From Bacteroidales bacterium (GTDB taxonomy: Bacteria > Bacteroidota > Bacteroidia > Bacteroidales > VadinHA17): a stretch of 43,696 nucleotides of DNA. The stretch is from positions 1-43,696 of the forward strand of contig JAUVKT010000014.1 in the NCBI GenBank assembly GCA_030596125.1, read 5' to 3'. Numbering within the stretch: the stretch's first letter is position 1; each line of letters opens with the position of its first letter. Positions 8,730 to 17,303 of this stretch are shown piece by piece. The notes beneath the pieces were generated by a model, which was not told the DNA's origin, did not search any database, and was given only the letters and a program-made list of their open reading frames with translations. The translations under genes and the position numbers were made by a program.

Positions 8730-9116
8730 ATGTTTACAACTATTATTGCCGGAATTAATAAAACCAGCCTGTCAGTTGTAGGTAAAGCAGATACAGCACT
8801 TCATTACGGTTCGGGCCTGTTGGATGTTTATGCCACACCGGCGATGATATCTTTTATGGAAAAAACTGCCATGGAGTCTGTGCAGGAACATCTTCCAGCC
8901 GGATATGGCACAGTTGGCATTTCAATAAATATTAAACATCTGAAAGCATCACCAGTCGGATGCAAGATCAAATGCACCACGAAACTTGCATCGGTTGATG
9001 ATATGCAATTGACATTTGAGGTTAATGTTTATGGTAACGATACCCTGATTGGCACAGGAACCCATATTAGATACATAATTAACGAGGAAAAATTTCTCAA
9101 AAAAATTCTGGAATAA
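8730..9116 (+). CDS. FlK-like hot-dog thioesterase
   Basis: A 128-residue hot-dog fold protein of the fluoroacetyl-CoA thioesterase (FlK) type. The FlK catalytic triad, Thr-Glu-His at spacing 0/+8/+34, is exactly preserved as T36 (in YATPAM), E44 (in FMEKTAM) and H70 (in NIKHLKASP). It therefore most likely hydrolyses a small acyl-CoA. The substrate cannot be told from sequence, and fluoroacetyl-CoA itself is unlikely to be physiological here. The gene starts 2 bp after the lipoprotein gene and ends 1 bp before engB, so it belongs to one transcript with both. Confidence 0.85.
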   Translation: MFTTIIAGINKTSLSVVGKADTALHYGSGLLDVYATPAMISFMEKTAMESVQEHLPAGYGTVGISINIKHLKASPVGCKIKCTTKLASVDDMQLTFEVNVYGNDTLIGTGTHIRYIINEEKFLKKILE

Positions 9117-9117
9117 A

Positions 9118-9723
9118 ATGATTATAAAAAATGCTGAATTTATTAAAAGTAGTACCACTCTATCTCAATGCCCGGCACCTGACAAACCAGAATATGCTTT
9201 CCTCGGCAGGTCCAATGTAGGAAAATCATCCCTTATTAATATGTTAGCCAAACGCTCTAAACTGGCCAAGGTCTCGGGCACCCCGGGAAAAACACAGATC
9301 ATCAATCACTTTTTGATTAATGATGAATGGTATCTTACCGACCTTCCCGGTTATGGATATGCAAAAGTATCTAAAAAGATGCGCCATGAATGGGAAATAA
9401 TGATAGAAAAATATGTTCTGGGCAGGGAAAACCTTATGTGCCTGTTCCTTCTGATTGACAGCCGTCATAACCCTATTGAGTCTGACATTGAATTTATCAA
9501 CTTTCTGGGGATCAATCATGTCCCGCTTGTTCGGGTATTTACTAAAGCTGACAAACAAAAGACAGATGCACTGACTCAGGTAATAAAGGCACACGAAAAC
9601 AGGCTGCACGAGACATGGGAAAGTCTGCCTCCTGCTTTTATTACATCAGCCATTACAGGTGCCGGCAGGGAGGAGTTGCTTAAATATATTGAAAGTACTC
9701 TTTCAGATTTTGAAAATCCTTAA
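9118..9723 (+). CDS. engB: Ribosome biogenesis GTPase YsxC/EngB
   Basis: Essential small GTPase needed for late assembly of the 50S subunit. The 201 residues hold G1 GRSNVGKSS (30-38), the conserved switch segment SGTPGKTQ with the G2 threonine, G3 DLPGYGYAKVSK, G4 TKADK and G5 SAITGAG. ATG start at 9118, one base after the thioesterase stop. Ribosome-related genes follow downstream (rplY, pth, the S4 protein), so this strand carries a translation-oriented cluster. Confidence 0.96.
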   Translation: MIIKNAEFIKSSTTLSQCPAPDKPEYAFLGRSNVGKSSLINMLAKRSKLAKVSGTPGKTQIINHFLINDEWYLTDLPGYGYAKVSKKMRHEWEIMIEKYVLGRENLMCLFLLIDSRHNPIESDIEFINFLGINHVPLVRVFTKADKQKTDALTQVIKAHENRLHETWESLPPAFITSAITGAGREELLKYIESTLSDFENP

Positions 9724-9806
9724 AAAAGATTTGATTTTTATAGTTTTACACAATACTTTTACACTGACCTGAAACTTAACCTGAAACCTAAAACTCAACT
9801 CCAAAA

Positions 9807-10745
9807 ATGAATGGCAAATCACCCTTGAAAATCTTTTCTTGCAGAGCATCCCGTTATATGGCCAAAAATATAGCTAATCATCTGGGTGTTAAGCTCGGCG
9901 AAAGCAGCGTAACTGAGTTCAGTGACGGAGAGTTTCAACCCCGTTTCAATGAATCTGTTCGTGGCTGTACTATTTTTATTGTTCAATCAACATTTCCACC
10001 TGCCGAGAACCTTTTTGAATTGCTGCTGATGATTGATGCTGCAAAAAGAGCTTCGGCCTATAAGGTAATCGCGGTTATCCCCTATTTCGGATTTGCACGT
10101 CAGGACAGAAAAGACAAACCCAGAGTATCCATTGGGGCAAGAATGGTAGCCGATCTGCTTGAATCTGCAGGTGTCGACAGGGTTATGACTCTTGACCTTC
10201 ATGCCGATCAGATACAGGGTTTCTTTAGCATACCTGTTGATCACCTATATGCTTCATCACTTTTCTCAGAGAGAATAAAGGAGTTGAAACTGGAGAACCT
10301 TTCCATCTCAGCTCCCGACATGGGAGGATCAAAAAGAGCCAATGCATATTCAAGACACCTGCAATCTGAATTAGTCTTAAGCTATAAATTGCGTAAGAAA
10401 CCAAATGTTGTAGAAGAAATATCAATTATCGGGGATGTTGAAAACCGCGATATTGTTATTATTGATGATATGGTGGATACTGCCGGCACTCTTACATTTG
10501 CCGCACAAATGATGAAAAACAGAGGGGCCAGAAGCATTTATGCATTTATAACACACCCCGTTATGTCAGGACCGGCATACGAAAGAATAGAAAACTCACC
10601 TGTCGAAAAACTTATTGTCACTGACTCAATACCCACTCTAAAAACCTCTCCAAAAATTGAAGTTATCTCGGTATCTAAACTATTTGCCGATACAATTGAT
10701 TCTGTTTACCATAACGAATCTATTAGTATGGGCTTTGTTTTTTAG
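9807..10745 (+). CDS. prs: Ribose-phosphate pyrophosphokinase
   Basis: Makes PRPP from ribose 5-phosphate and ATP for purine, pyrimidine, histidine and NAD synthesis. Class I PRPP synthase of 312 residues: FSDGEFQPRF near the N-terminus, FARQDRK (ATP loop), VDRVMTLDLHADQIQGFF, and the PRPP loop VIIDDMVDTAGT. ATG start at 9807. The 83-bp gap from engB suggests its own promoter, but no clear TAnnTTTG box is visible there. In many Bacteroidota prs is directly upstream of rplY, as here. Confidence 0.97.
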   Translation: MNGKSPLKIFSCRASRYMAKNIANHLGVKLGESSVTEFSDGEFQPRFNESVRGCTIFIVQSTFPPAENLFELLLMIDAAKRASAYKVIAVIPYFGFARQDRKDKPRVSIGARMVADLLESAGVDRVMTLDLHADQIQGFFSIPVDHLYASSLFSERIKELKLENLSISAPDMGGSKRANAYSRHLQSELVLSYKLRKKPNVVEEISIIGDVENRDIVIIDDMVDTAGTLTFAAQMMKNRGARSIYAFITHPVMSGPAYERIENSPVEKLIVTDSIPTLKTSPKIEVISVSKLFADTIDSVYHNESISMGFVF

Positions 10746-10803
10746 CCGGATAATCGTATATTCGCAGGCCAAAAAATAAACTATTATCAAACGTGTGATG
10801 GGA

Positions 10804-10824
10804 GGTCAAAAAATGGCTTTGACC
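10804..10824 (+). promoter_or_regulatory. Hairpin in the rplY leader
   Basis: GGTCAAA-AAATGGC-TTTGACC, a perfect 7-bp stem with a 7-nt loop, ends 26 bp before the L25 start codon. No T-run follows, so it is not a standard terminator. It might be an mRNA leader structure for prs-rplY processing or L25 autoregulation; both are inference. Confidence 0.4.
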
Positions 10825-10850
10825 TTAAGTAGCACAACAAAAAGAGACAA

Positions 10851-11540
10851 ATGAAAACTATTCAAGTAAAGGCTCATCTCAGGACTGAGACGGGTAAAAA
10901 AGATTCTAAAAAATTAAGAAAAGAGAATAACGTACCCTGTGTAATGTACGGAGGGGAAGAGATAGTGCATTTCTACGCTCACGAAAACACTTTTAAAGAC
11001 ATTATTTATACACCTAATATCTATATTATCGATCTTGATATCGATGGTAAAGTTTATAAGGCAATTCTACAGGAACTTCAATTCCATCCTGTTACTGATA
11101 AAGTTACACATATCGATTTTGTACAGGTTTTTGAAGATAAGCCTGTTGTAATGTCGATTCCAATCAATGTTGTTGGCGATTCAGTTGGAGTTGAGGCCGG
11201 TGGTAAAACAAGACTTAAAAGAAGAACCCTTAAAGTTAAAGGCTCATTTATAGATCTTCCTGACACTCTCGATATCGATATTACCGACCTGGCTATCGGG
11301 ATGTCTATGAAGGTACACCAGCTATCCTACGACAACCTTGAACTTCTTGATCCGCCCAGAGCAATGGTTATAGCAGTTATATCCTCACGCCTGGCTGTTA
11401 TGGATCTTGATGTCGAGGAAGAAGAAGTTGAAGGAGAAGAAGGAGAAGGAGAAGAAGGAGAAGGAGAAGGAGAAGAAGCTGTTGAAGGTGCTGAAAGTAC
11501 TGAGACTCCCACTGAAGGAGATAGAAAAACTAAAAAGTAA
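10851..11540 (+). CDS. rplY: 50S ribosomal protein L25, CTC type
   Basis: Binds 5S rRNA in the large subunit. The 229 residues show the two-domain CTC/TL5 form: the L25 beta-barrel (about 1-95, with ELQFHPVTDKVTHIDFVQV), the TL5/CTC C-terminal domain (about 96-185), and then a strongly acidic tail of Glu and Gly repeats (about 187-215) ending in a short basic tip (DRKTKK). The tail is encoded by repeated gaa-gga-gaa units and is probably length-variable. ATG start at 10851. pth follows 34 bp downstream, a common bacterial pair. Confidence 0.95.
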   Translation: MKTIQVKAHLRTETGKKDSKKLRKENNVPCVMYGGEEIVHFYAHENTFKDIIYTPNIYIIDLDIDGKVYKAILQELQFHPVTDKVTHIDFVQVFEDKPVVMSIPINVVGDSVGVEAGGKTRLKRRTLKVKGSFIDLPDTLDIDITDLAIGMSMKVHQLSYDNLELLDPPRAMVIAVISSRLAVMDLDVEEEEVEGEEGEGEEGEGEGEEAVEGAESTETPTEGDRKTKK

Positions 11541-11574
11541 ATTCTGTAATCCATAATTCCTAAAATCAGTTGGT

Positions 11575-12165
11575 TTGAAGTATCTGATAACAGGACTGGG
11601 TAATATAGGAGACGAATATTTAAATACACGTCATAACGTTGGATTTTCAATATTGGATGTATGGGCTAATGCATCCAATATTGCTTTTACAGACCGCCGG
11701 TATGGTTTTGTAGCCAAAGTAAAAGATCGTGGCAGAACATATATTCTGCTTAAACCATCAACTTATGTAAACAGAAGTGGTAATGCGGTAAATTACTGGC
11801 TTAAAAAAGAAAAAATAGATCAGGTAAACCTGTTGGTGGTAACAGACGATATATCACTACCCCTTGGGAGTATCCGGCTCAGGCAAAAGGGAGGCGATGG
11901 CGGACACAATGGCCTGGCTCATATTAATAGTGTTCTGGGGAGTGGGAACTATGCACGTCTGAGGTTCGGCATAGGAGATAATTTTACAAGAGGTCACCAG
12001 GTCGACCATGTACTTGGAAGATGGACCAATGAAGAATTAAAACTTCTGGCAGCACGAACCAGCCTCGCTATCGAAATGATAAAATCTTTCGGATTTGTCG
12101 GACCCGAACTGACAATGACACGCTTTAATAAGCATGGCCGGATTACTGATAATGAAGATGAGTGA
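11575..12165 (+). CDS. pth: Peptidyl-tRNA hydrolase
   Basis: Cleaves peptidyl-tRNA released from stalled ribosomes. The 196 residues begin MKYLITGLGNIGDEYLNTRH with N10 and catalytic H20; D91/D92 sit in the VTDDISLPLG motif, and RLRQKGGDGGHNGL is intact. The start is TTG at 11575: the frame upstream reaches a stop at 11554-11556 without any ATG or GTG, and the family N-terminus begins exactly at this codon. The end overlaps the S4-domain gene by 8 bp. Confidence 0.96.
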   Translation: MKYLITGLGNIGDEYLNTRHNVGFSILDVWANASNIAFTDRRYGFVAKVKDRGRTYILLKPSTYVNRSGNAVNYWLKKEKIDQVNLLVVTDDISLPLGSIRLRQKGGDGGHNGLAHINSVLGSGNYARLRFGIGDNFTRGHQVDHVLGRWTNEELKLLAARTSLAIEMIKSFGFVGPELTMTRFNKHGRITDNEDE

Positions 12166-12547
12166 AAACAGAGAAGTACGGATAGATAAGTATCTCTGGT
12201 CTGTGCGGCTATTTAAAACAAGAAGTGCAGCTACATATGCCTGTAAAAAAGGAAAGGTTTTCATAAATAATATTGCGGTTAAACCCTCACGACCTGTTGT
12301 AACAGGTGATACTATTATTCTGAAAAAACTTCCGGTGACTTACTCATACAAGGTAATAGCGTTCCCGCCCTCAAGAATTTCAGCAAAACTGGTGCCGGAT
12401 TTTATTGAGGACCTTACACCTGAAGAAGAAAAAATTAAACTTAAGATAAATAGTGGTCCCAACTACAGTTACAGGCCGAGAGGCACAGGAAGGCCTACAA
12501 AAAGGGAACGACGTGACATTGACAGGCTTAAAAAAGACAGTTTCTGA
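12158..12547 (+). CDS. S4-domain RNA-binding protein (Hsp15/HslR-like)
   Basis: A 129-residue protein with an S4 RNA-binding domain at residues 5-65 (RIDKYLWSVRLFKTRSAA, CKKGKVFINN, AVKPSRPVVTGD), followed by a basic tail with PRGTGRPTKRERRDIDRL. Hsp15-type proteins bind 50S subunits carrying stranded nascent chains and help recycle them, which agrees with pth immediately upstream. Three in-frame ATGs exist (12134, 12152, 12158); the last, giving MSENREVRIDKYLW, overlaps the pth stop by only 8 bp and matches usual N-termini best. Confidence 0.88.
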   Translation: MSENREVRIDKYLWSVRLFKTRSAATYACKKGKVFINNIAVKPSRPVVTGDTIILKKLPVTYSYKVIAFPPSRISAKLVPDFIEDLTPEEEKIKLKINSGPNYSYRPRGTGRPTKRERRDIDRLKKDSF

Positions 12548-12640
12548 ACAGTCATTCAGTTCTATAACAGGATTGCCCCGTTATTTTTTCATTATATTGG
12601 GCGATCATAATTTTTTGGTGGAAATTAACACAATTCAGGT

Positions 12641-13969
12641 ATGGGGAAGCACAATATTGAGAAATTCTCTCTGACGTACAGCATTCTAAAAGGAATGGCA
12701 ACATTCTGGCACAACTGGATCTATTACAGGAAAGTTATTGTTATCGGCAGAGATAATATTAACCTGGATGACCATAATATATTTGCTATTAACCACCAGA
12801 ATGCCTTAATGGATGCGATTGCCATGATCTGTACATCAAAAGGACAACCAATATTTTTAACCAGGGCTACTGCATTTAAGAACAAGTTTATCGCCAGAAT
12901 CCTCTACATCATGAAGATGATACCTATATTCAGGATAAGAGACGGATATAGCTCCCTGAAACAAAATGATGAGATCTTTAACAAAACAATTGATATAATT
13001 ATAAACAAGAACGGCCTGGGAATTCTTCCCGAGGGAAATCATGCAGGGTATAGAAGGTTAAGAGACCTTAAAAAAGGTATATGCAGGATTGCTTTTCAGA
13101 CAGAAGAATTTAAGGATTTTAAACTCGGAATAAAGATAATTCCTGTTGGCCTTGAATATTCTCACTACTGGAAATTCCGGCAAGTTTTAACAGTAGTATA
13201 TGGAAAACCCTTCGGATTCACCGAGTTACATGACCTTTACAGAGAGAAACCCCAGGCAGCCCTTAACAGGCTAAGAGATAAGATCTCCGAACAGATCAAA
13301 GATGTGATGATCCATATTGATAGTGAGGAGGATTACGAAGCTATTAACGAACTAAGGGAAATTGTTAACGGCAGGTACTGTGGAGACAGAATCAATCCAA
13401 AGATATGGAGAGACAAGGAACTTGTTTCCAAACTCGAAAAGTGTAAAAAGGATAATACTGAACTCTACAGGGATATTTGCGATAAATCTCTTAAAATAAA
13501 GCATATTGCTGAAAATCTGAATCTTGGCTACTATCACATGAACAGAACAAAGCCAACTCTGCTATGGCATATGATCGCAACCTTTGGATTAATAGTCCTC
13601 TCTCCAATTGCCCTGTTAGGATTTATTATCAATATATTCTTTTACAGAATCCCGAATCTTGCCCTTAAAAGCATAAAAGATGTTCAGTTTTTATCTTCTA
13701 TACGATTTGCTGTGTCCCTTGTTCTGGGGATCATAATTATACCTGTTTATGCCGTCCTTGCATTTATCTTTATCCCTTCCTGGTGGTTAGCACTGCTTGC
13801 ATTATTGCTAATACTTCCTTCAGGATTGCTCGCATGGAATTATTTTCTAATATGGAAAAAACTGAGGGAAGCCGTGCGGGTAAGAAAATACTTTAACAGA
13901 AAAAATCCGGAATTCAGGATTATGCTAAATTTATATAAGGAGCTGTTAAAAAATATAACAAGTCTCTGA
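12641..13969 (+). CDS. 1-acylglycerol-3-phosphate acyltransferase family protein
   Basis: A 442-residue PlsC-superfamily acyltransferase. The catalytic motif is NHQNALMD (H52, D58), the H-x5-D variant seen in one branch of this superfamily, rather than the H-x4-D of classical PlsC. The phosphate-binding motif is ILPEGNHAG (about 128-136). The C-terminal part carries paired hydrophobic segments at about residues 305-330 and 348-395, so it is membrane-anchored. Likely substrates are a lysophospholipid and acyl-CoA or acyl-ACP. It is followed 2 bp later by an SDR gene and then a VOC gene. The ATG at 12641 is used; M19 is a possible later start. Confidence 0.85.
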   Translation: MGKHNIEKFSLTYSILKGMATFWHNWIYYRKVIVIGRDNINLDDHNIFAINHQNALMDAIAMICTSKGQPIFLTRATAFKNKFIARILYIMKMIPIFRIRDGYSSLKQNDEIFNKTIDIIINKNGLGILPEGNHAGYRRLRDLKKGICRIAFQTEEFKDFKLGIKIIPVGLEYSHYWKFRQVLTVVYGKPFGFTELHDLYREKPQAALNRLRDKISEQIKDVMIHIDSEEDYEAINELREIVNGRYCGDRINPKIWRDKELVSKLEKCKKDNTELYRDICDKSLKIKHIAENLNLGYYHMNRTKPTLLWHMIATFGLIVLSPIALLGFIINIFFYRIPNLALKSIKDVQFLSSIRFAVSLVLGIIIIPVYAVLAFIFIPSWWLALLALLLILPSGLLAWNYFLIWKKLREAVRVRKYFNRKNPEFRIMLNLYKELLKNITSL

Positions 13970-13971
13970 CA

Positions 13972-14769
13972 ATGAACCAGTTTGAGAATAAGGTTGTATG
14001 GATCACCGGTGCATCATCAGGTATTGGCGAAGCTCTGCTGTACCAGATCGTCGGGATGGGTGCAACTGTTATTGCATCATCGAACCGTGAAGATGATCTG
14101 AAAAGAGTAATTGATAAATGTGGAGAGAAAAGGGTAAATATTCATCCGGTAATATTTGACCTGGCCAATACATCATCTATTACATCACTGGTCGGGAAGC
14201 AGATTAAGAAACATGGAAGGATCGATTATGTTATTAATCTCGGAGGCATCAGTCAGCGTGCAACTATCGAAGAGACACCAATCTGGCTCGACCGTAAAAT
14301 AATGGAGATTAATTATTTCGGCACAATAGCTCTTAGTAAAGCTGTTCTCCCATTTATGATAAAACAGGGATCAGGACATATCGTTGCAACAAGTAGTATA
14401 TCCGGGAGATTCGGTTTCCCCCTGAGGTCTGCCTATTCTGCCTCCAAGCAGGCAATTCATGGATTTATCGAAACCTTACATCTTGAAAACAATAAATACA
14501 ATGTCAGGGGTTCGGTAATTATACCCGGCAGGGTACAGACAAACATTTCAAAAAGCGCACTACTGGCTGATGGGTCAGAACATGGTAAAATGGACGCCGG
14601 CCAGGAGAAAGGCATTACCCCGAAAACAGCTGCAAAAACTATTATCAGGGGAATAAGGAAAAACAAACGAGAGATACTTGTTGGACGCAGCGAGCTTATT
14701 ATGTTGTATATCAGGAGGTATTTCCCGGGAATTTTCTTTAATATTGCAAGTAAAATTGAGACACATTGA
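13972..14769 (+). CDS. Short-chain dehydrogenase/reductase
   Basis: A classical SDR of 265 residues. The cofactor motif TGASSGIGE is at 12-20, NLGG at 89-92 stands for the usual NNAG, the catalytic Ser is at 141-142 (ATSSISGRFG), and YSASK gives Y155/K159. A C-terminal hydrophobic stretch suggests membrane association, as in DHRS7-like lipid or steroid SDRs. The gene begins 2 bp after the acyltransferase. Reduction or oxidation of an acyl or lipid intermediate is a reasonable inference, but the substrate is unknown. Confidence 0.88.
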   Translation: MNQFENKVVWITGASSGIGEALLYQIVGMGATVIASSNREDDLKRVIDKCGEKRVNIHPVIFDLANTSSITSLVGKQIKKHGRIDYVINLGGISQRATIEETPIWLDRKIMEINYFGTIALSKAVLPFMIKQGSGHIVATSSISGRFGFPLRSAYSASKQAIHGFIETLHLENNKYNVRGSVIIPGRVQTNISKSALLADGSEHGKMDAGQEKGITPKTAAKTIIRGIRKNKREILVGRSELIMLYIRRYFPGIFFNIASKIETH

Positions 14770-14806
14770 TTTGTGGTGCAAATGAAGACATAAATAACAG
14801 AAGGTT

Positions 14807-15898
14807 ATGAGAAGTTATGTAATAAGTGGGATCCAGCAAATGGGTGTTGGCGTAAAGAATCTGCATGAAGCCTGGGAGTGGTACAGAAGATTTTTCGGAA
14901 TGGATGTGCCGATTTTCGAGGAAGAAGCAGTTGCAAAACTTATGCTGCAATATACAGGAGGCAGGCCAAGAACCAGACAGGCAGTCCTGGCAATGAACCT
15001 GCAGAGTGGGGGTGGATTTGAAATATGGCAATATAAAGGAAGAGAACCTAAAGACCCAGGCAAACAAATACTTGCCGGTGACCTTGGTATCTATGCCTGC
15101 AAGATGAAGGTAAAAAATCTGGAGGATGCACTTAACCATTTTAAAAGACTTGATGCACCAATATTAGGCGAATCGGTTGAAGACCCTTTTGGGAAAAAGA
15201 CATTCTTTATAAAAGACCCTTACAATAATATTTTCCAGTTTGTCGAAGCGAATGACTGGTTTCTTAATGAAAAAAAGGTAAATGGCGGTTCATATGGAGC
15301 TATCATTGGAGTAAGTGATATTGATAAGTCTCTTGAAGTTTATTCGGGCATTCTTGGGTACGATAAAATAATTTATGATAAGACAGGTAATTTTGATGAT
15401 CTCAAATTTCTTCCTGGCGGCGACAGAACATTCAGGCGCATCCTTCTAAGCCGGGATAAGCCCTTTATTGGTGCCTTCAGCAGAATGTTAGGCAACAGCA
15501 TAATAGAATTGATTAGCGTTAAGGGACACACGCCCGAAATGATATATAAAGACAGGTTCTGGGGTGACCCTGGGTTTATTCACCTTTGCTACGACATTCA
15601 TGGTATGGACCAGTTAAAAAATCATTGTCACGACAAAGGATTTGCTTTTACCGTAGATAGTAAAGCCAGCCATGATGATAATGGGTTTGACATGGGCGAG
15701 GCCGCAGGTCATTTTGCATATATTGAGGATCCCGACGGAACACTTATTGAATTTGTCGAAACACTTAAGATCCCAATTATTAAGAAGCTGGGGTGGTATC
15801 TTGATTTGAGAAAAAGACATCCTGAAAAGCGTCTGCCTTCATGGATACTTAAAACACTCAGGTTCTCAAGGATAAAAGACAAAAAGAGAAAATTGTAA
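14807..15898 (+). CDS. Two-domain VOC (glyoxalase/dioxygenase superfamily) protein
   Basis: A 363-residue protein with two vicinal-oxygen-chelate modules. The first (about 5-150) runs from MGVGVKNLHEAWEWYRRFFG to DPFGKKTFFIKDPYNNIFQFVE. The second (about 160-325) runs from IIGVSDIDKSLEVYSGILGY to YIEDPDGTLIEFVE. In the second, the H of FIHLCYDI and the E of LIEFVE are plausible metal ligands. A basic tail (about 335-363) ends the protein. It follows the SDR by 37 bp and ends 20 bp from the convergent M19 gene. Reaction unknown: VOC proteins include isomerases, ring-cleavage dioxygenases and resistance enzymes. Confidence 0.82.
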   Translation: MRSYVISGIQQMGVGVKNLHEAWEWYRRFFGMDVPIFEEEAVAKLMLQYTGGRPRTRQAVLAMNLQSGGGFEIWQYKGREPKDPGKQILAGDLGIYACKMKVKNLEDALNHFKRLDAPILGESVEDPFGKKTFFIKDPYNNIFQFVEANDWFLNEKKVNGGSYGAIIGVSDIDKSLEVYSGILGYDKIIYDKTGNFDDLKFLPGGDRTFRRILLSRDKPFIGAFSRMLGNSIIELISVKGHTPEMIYKDRFWGDPGFIHLCYDIHGMDQLKNHCHDKGFAFTVDSKASHDDNGFDMGEAAGHFAYIEDPDGTLIEFVETLKIPIIKKLGWYLDLRKRHPEKRLPSWILKTLRFSRIKDKKRKL

Positions 15899-15918
15899 CA
15901 AAAAGGGTGTGTGCTATA

Positions 15919-17136
15919 TTAAATTGATTCACTGGAGAGTCGTTCAACTTCAGCCAGGACACGCATAACATTTCCTCCCCATATTTTTTCGAGATCAGCT
16001 TTTGTATACCCTCTCCTAAGCATTTCAATAGTCAGGTTTTTCATTTGTGATGCATCCATAACATTTTCTATTCCTCCACCACCATCAAAGTCGGTACCAA
16101 TACCTACGTAGTCAATTCCTGCAAGTTGTATAACATGATCTATATGATCAACTGCATCATTGACTGTAGCATATTTAAAGTACCTTTTCATTACTGTATA
16201 ATAATCCTTCCTGGCCTTTGCCATCTCCTCGTCACTTAATCCTTCAAAATTATTGTACTTTTCACGTATCTCCTGGAGTTTCCGGTCGAGTTCAGGATTT
16301 GGTTCCGGTTGTCTAAGGTAATTACTCAGGATACATACCTGGATTACTCCACCATTCTTTTTCAATGCGAGGATCATATCATCATCAAGGTTTCTCGGGC
16401 TCTCACATATTGCACGACAAGAAGAGTGTGATGCAATAACAGGTACTTTCGTAACCTTAAGAACATCGTAAAAAGCCTCATCAGAAATATGTGAAACATC
16501 AACTATTATTCCCAAACGATTCATCTCCTTAACAACTTCAACGCCAAAATCAGACAGGCCGTTAAATTCAGGACCACCAGGGTCAGTCGAAGAATCACAT
16601 ATATCGTTATTTCTTGAATGTGAAAGAGTTATGTACCTTATTCCAAGATCATAGTATTGTTTTATCCTTGTTAGATCATCCCCTATAGGATAACCATTTT
16701 CCATACCAATAAATGCAACGCTCTTACCTGACTTGCTTATCCTGTACGCATCATCAACCGAATAGGCCAGTTCAGCCTGATCAGAATTCTTTTCAACATT
16801 TTTATGAATTGCATCGATTATCGTTAATGCTGATTCATGGGCCTTGTTATTGGATTCAGAATTACGTGGACCCTGTCCTATAAAGACAGCAAAAAATTCA
16901 GCATCCAACCCTCCCTCCTTCATCCTGGGAAAATCTACGCATCCATTATCATTTCTCACTCCCAGGTCGAAATCAGAGCGGATTAAACGCATCGGGGTAT
17001 CACAATGGGTATCTACTGTAAGTATTGAGTTATGAATACGATCAGCCTTTGCAACTAACTTAGCTTCTTCATCACCACATGAAGTAACCGTAAAAAACAG
17101 TCCGGCAATGAATAGAGTTGAAATAAATCTCTTCAT
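15919..17136 (-). CDS. M19 (renal dipeptidase family) membrane dipeptidase, lipoprotein
   Basis: A zinc dipeptidase of 405 residues that hydrolyses dipeptides, including D-residue-containing ones. The signal peptide ends in lipobox VTSC with C20 as the lipidation site, so it is exported and membrane-tethered. Metal-site motifs are present: DTHCDTP (H44, D46), IIVDVSHISDEAFYD, VIASHSSCRA and YVGIGTDFDGGGG. It has the M19 family's normal length. ATG start. The upstream region contains no clear promoter box. It may serve peptide scavenging or peptidoglycan turnover. Confidence 0.93.
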   Translation of the reverse strand: MKRFISTLFIAGLFFTVTSCGDEEAKLVAKADRIHNSILTVDTHCDTPMRLIRSDFDLGVRNDNGCVDFPRMKEGGLDAEFFAVFIGQGPRNSESNNKAHESALTIIDAIHKNVEKNSDQAELAYSVDDAYRISKSGKSVAFIGMENGYPIGDDLTRIKQYYDLGIRYITLSHSRNNDICDSSTDPGGPEFNGLSDFGVEVVKEMNRLGIIVDVSHISDEAFYDVLKVTKVPVIASHSSCRAICESPRNLDDDMILALKKNGGVIQVCILSNYLRQPEPNPELDRKLQEIREKYNNFEGLSDEEMAKARKDYYTVMKRYFKYATVNDAVDHIDHVIQLAGIDYVGIGTDFDGGGGIENVMDASQMKNLTIEMLRRGYTKADLEKIWGGNVMRVLAEVERLSSESI

Positions 17137-17217
17137 AATGATTTTATTAGACGAAGCTAAATTAATTAAAATGAAAGTCTGTTAATCTGAAATCGATATT
17201 TTATAAAACAGGTTTTG

Positions 17218-17249
17218 AAAAAAAGAAGCCCCGACGTAAAAGTCGGGGC
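17218..17249 (-). terminator. Rho-independent terminator, minus strand
   Basis: An 8-bp GC-rich stem, GCCCCGAC / GTCGGGGC (17228-17235, 17242-17249), is followed on the minus strand by TTC and seven T residues. It ends the transcript of the T9SS-sorted protein gene (stop at 17304) and separates it from the dipeptidase gene. Confidence 0.85.
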
Positions 17250-17303
17250 AGCCATGAAAAGAATGAAAAAATTGCTTTTGGACAGTTAAAGCATCTTTTA
17301 AGC

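Noticed and set aside
11418-11490. Repeat array such as CRISPR
   Set aside because: The units are short, in-frame coding repeats inside rplY without spacers.
11327-11650. Minus-strand Ser/Pro-rich frame opposite the end of L25
   Set aside because: It is the antisense of the Glu/Gly repeat tract; the composition is an artefact.
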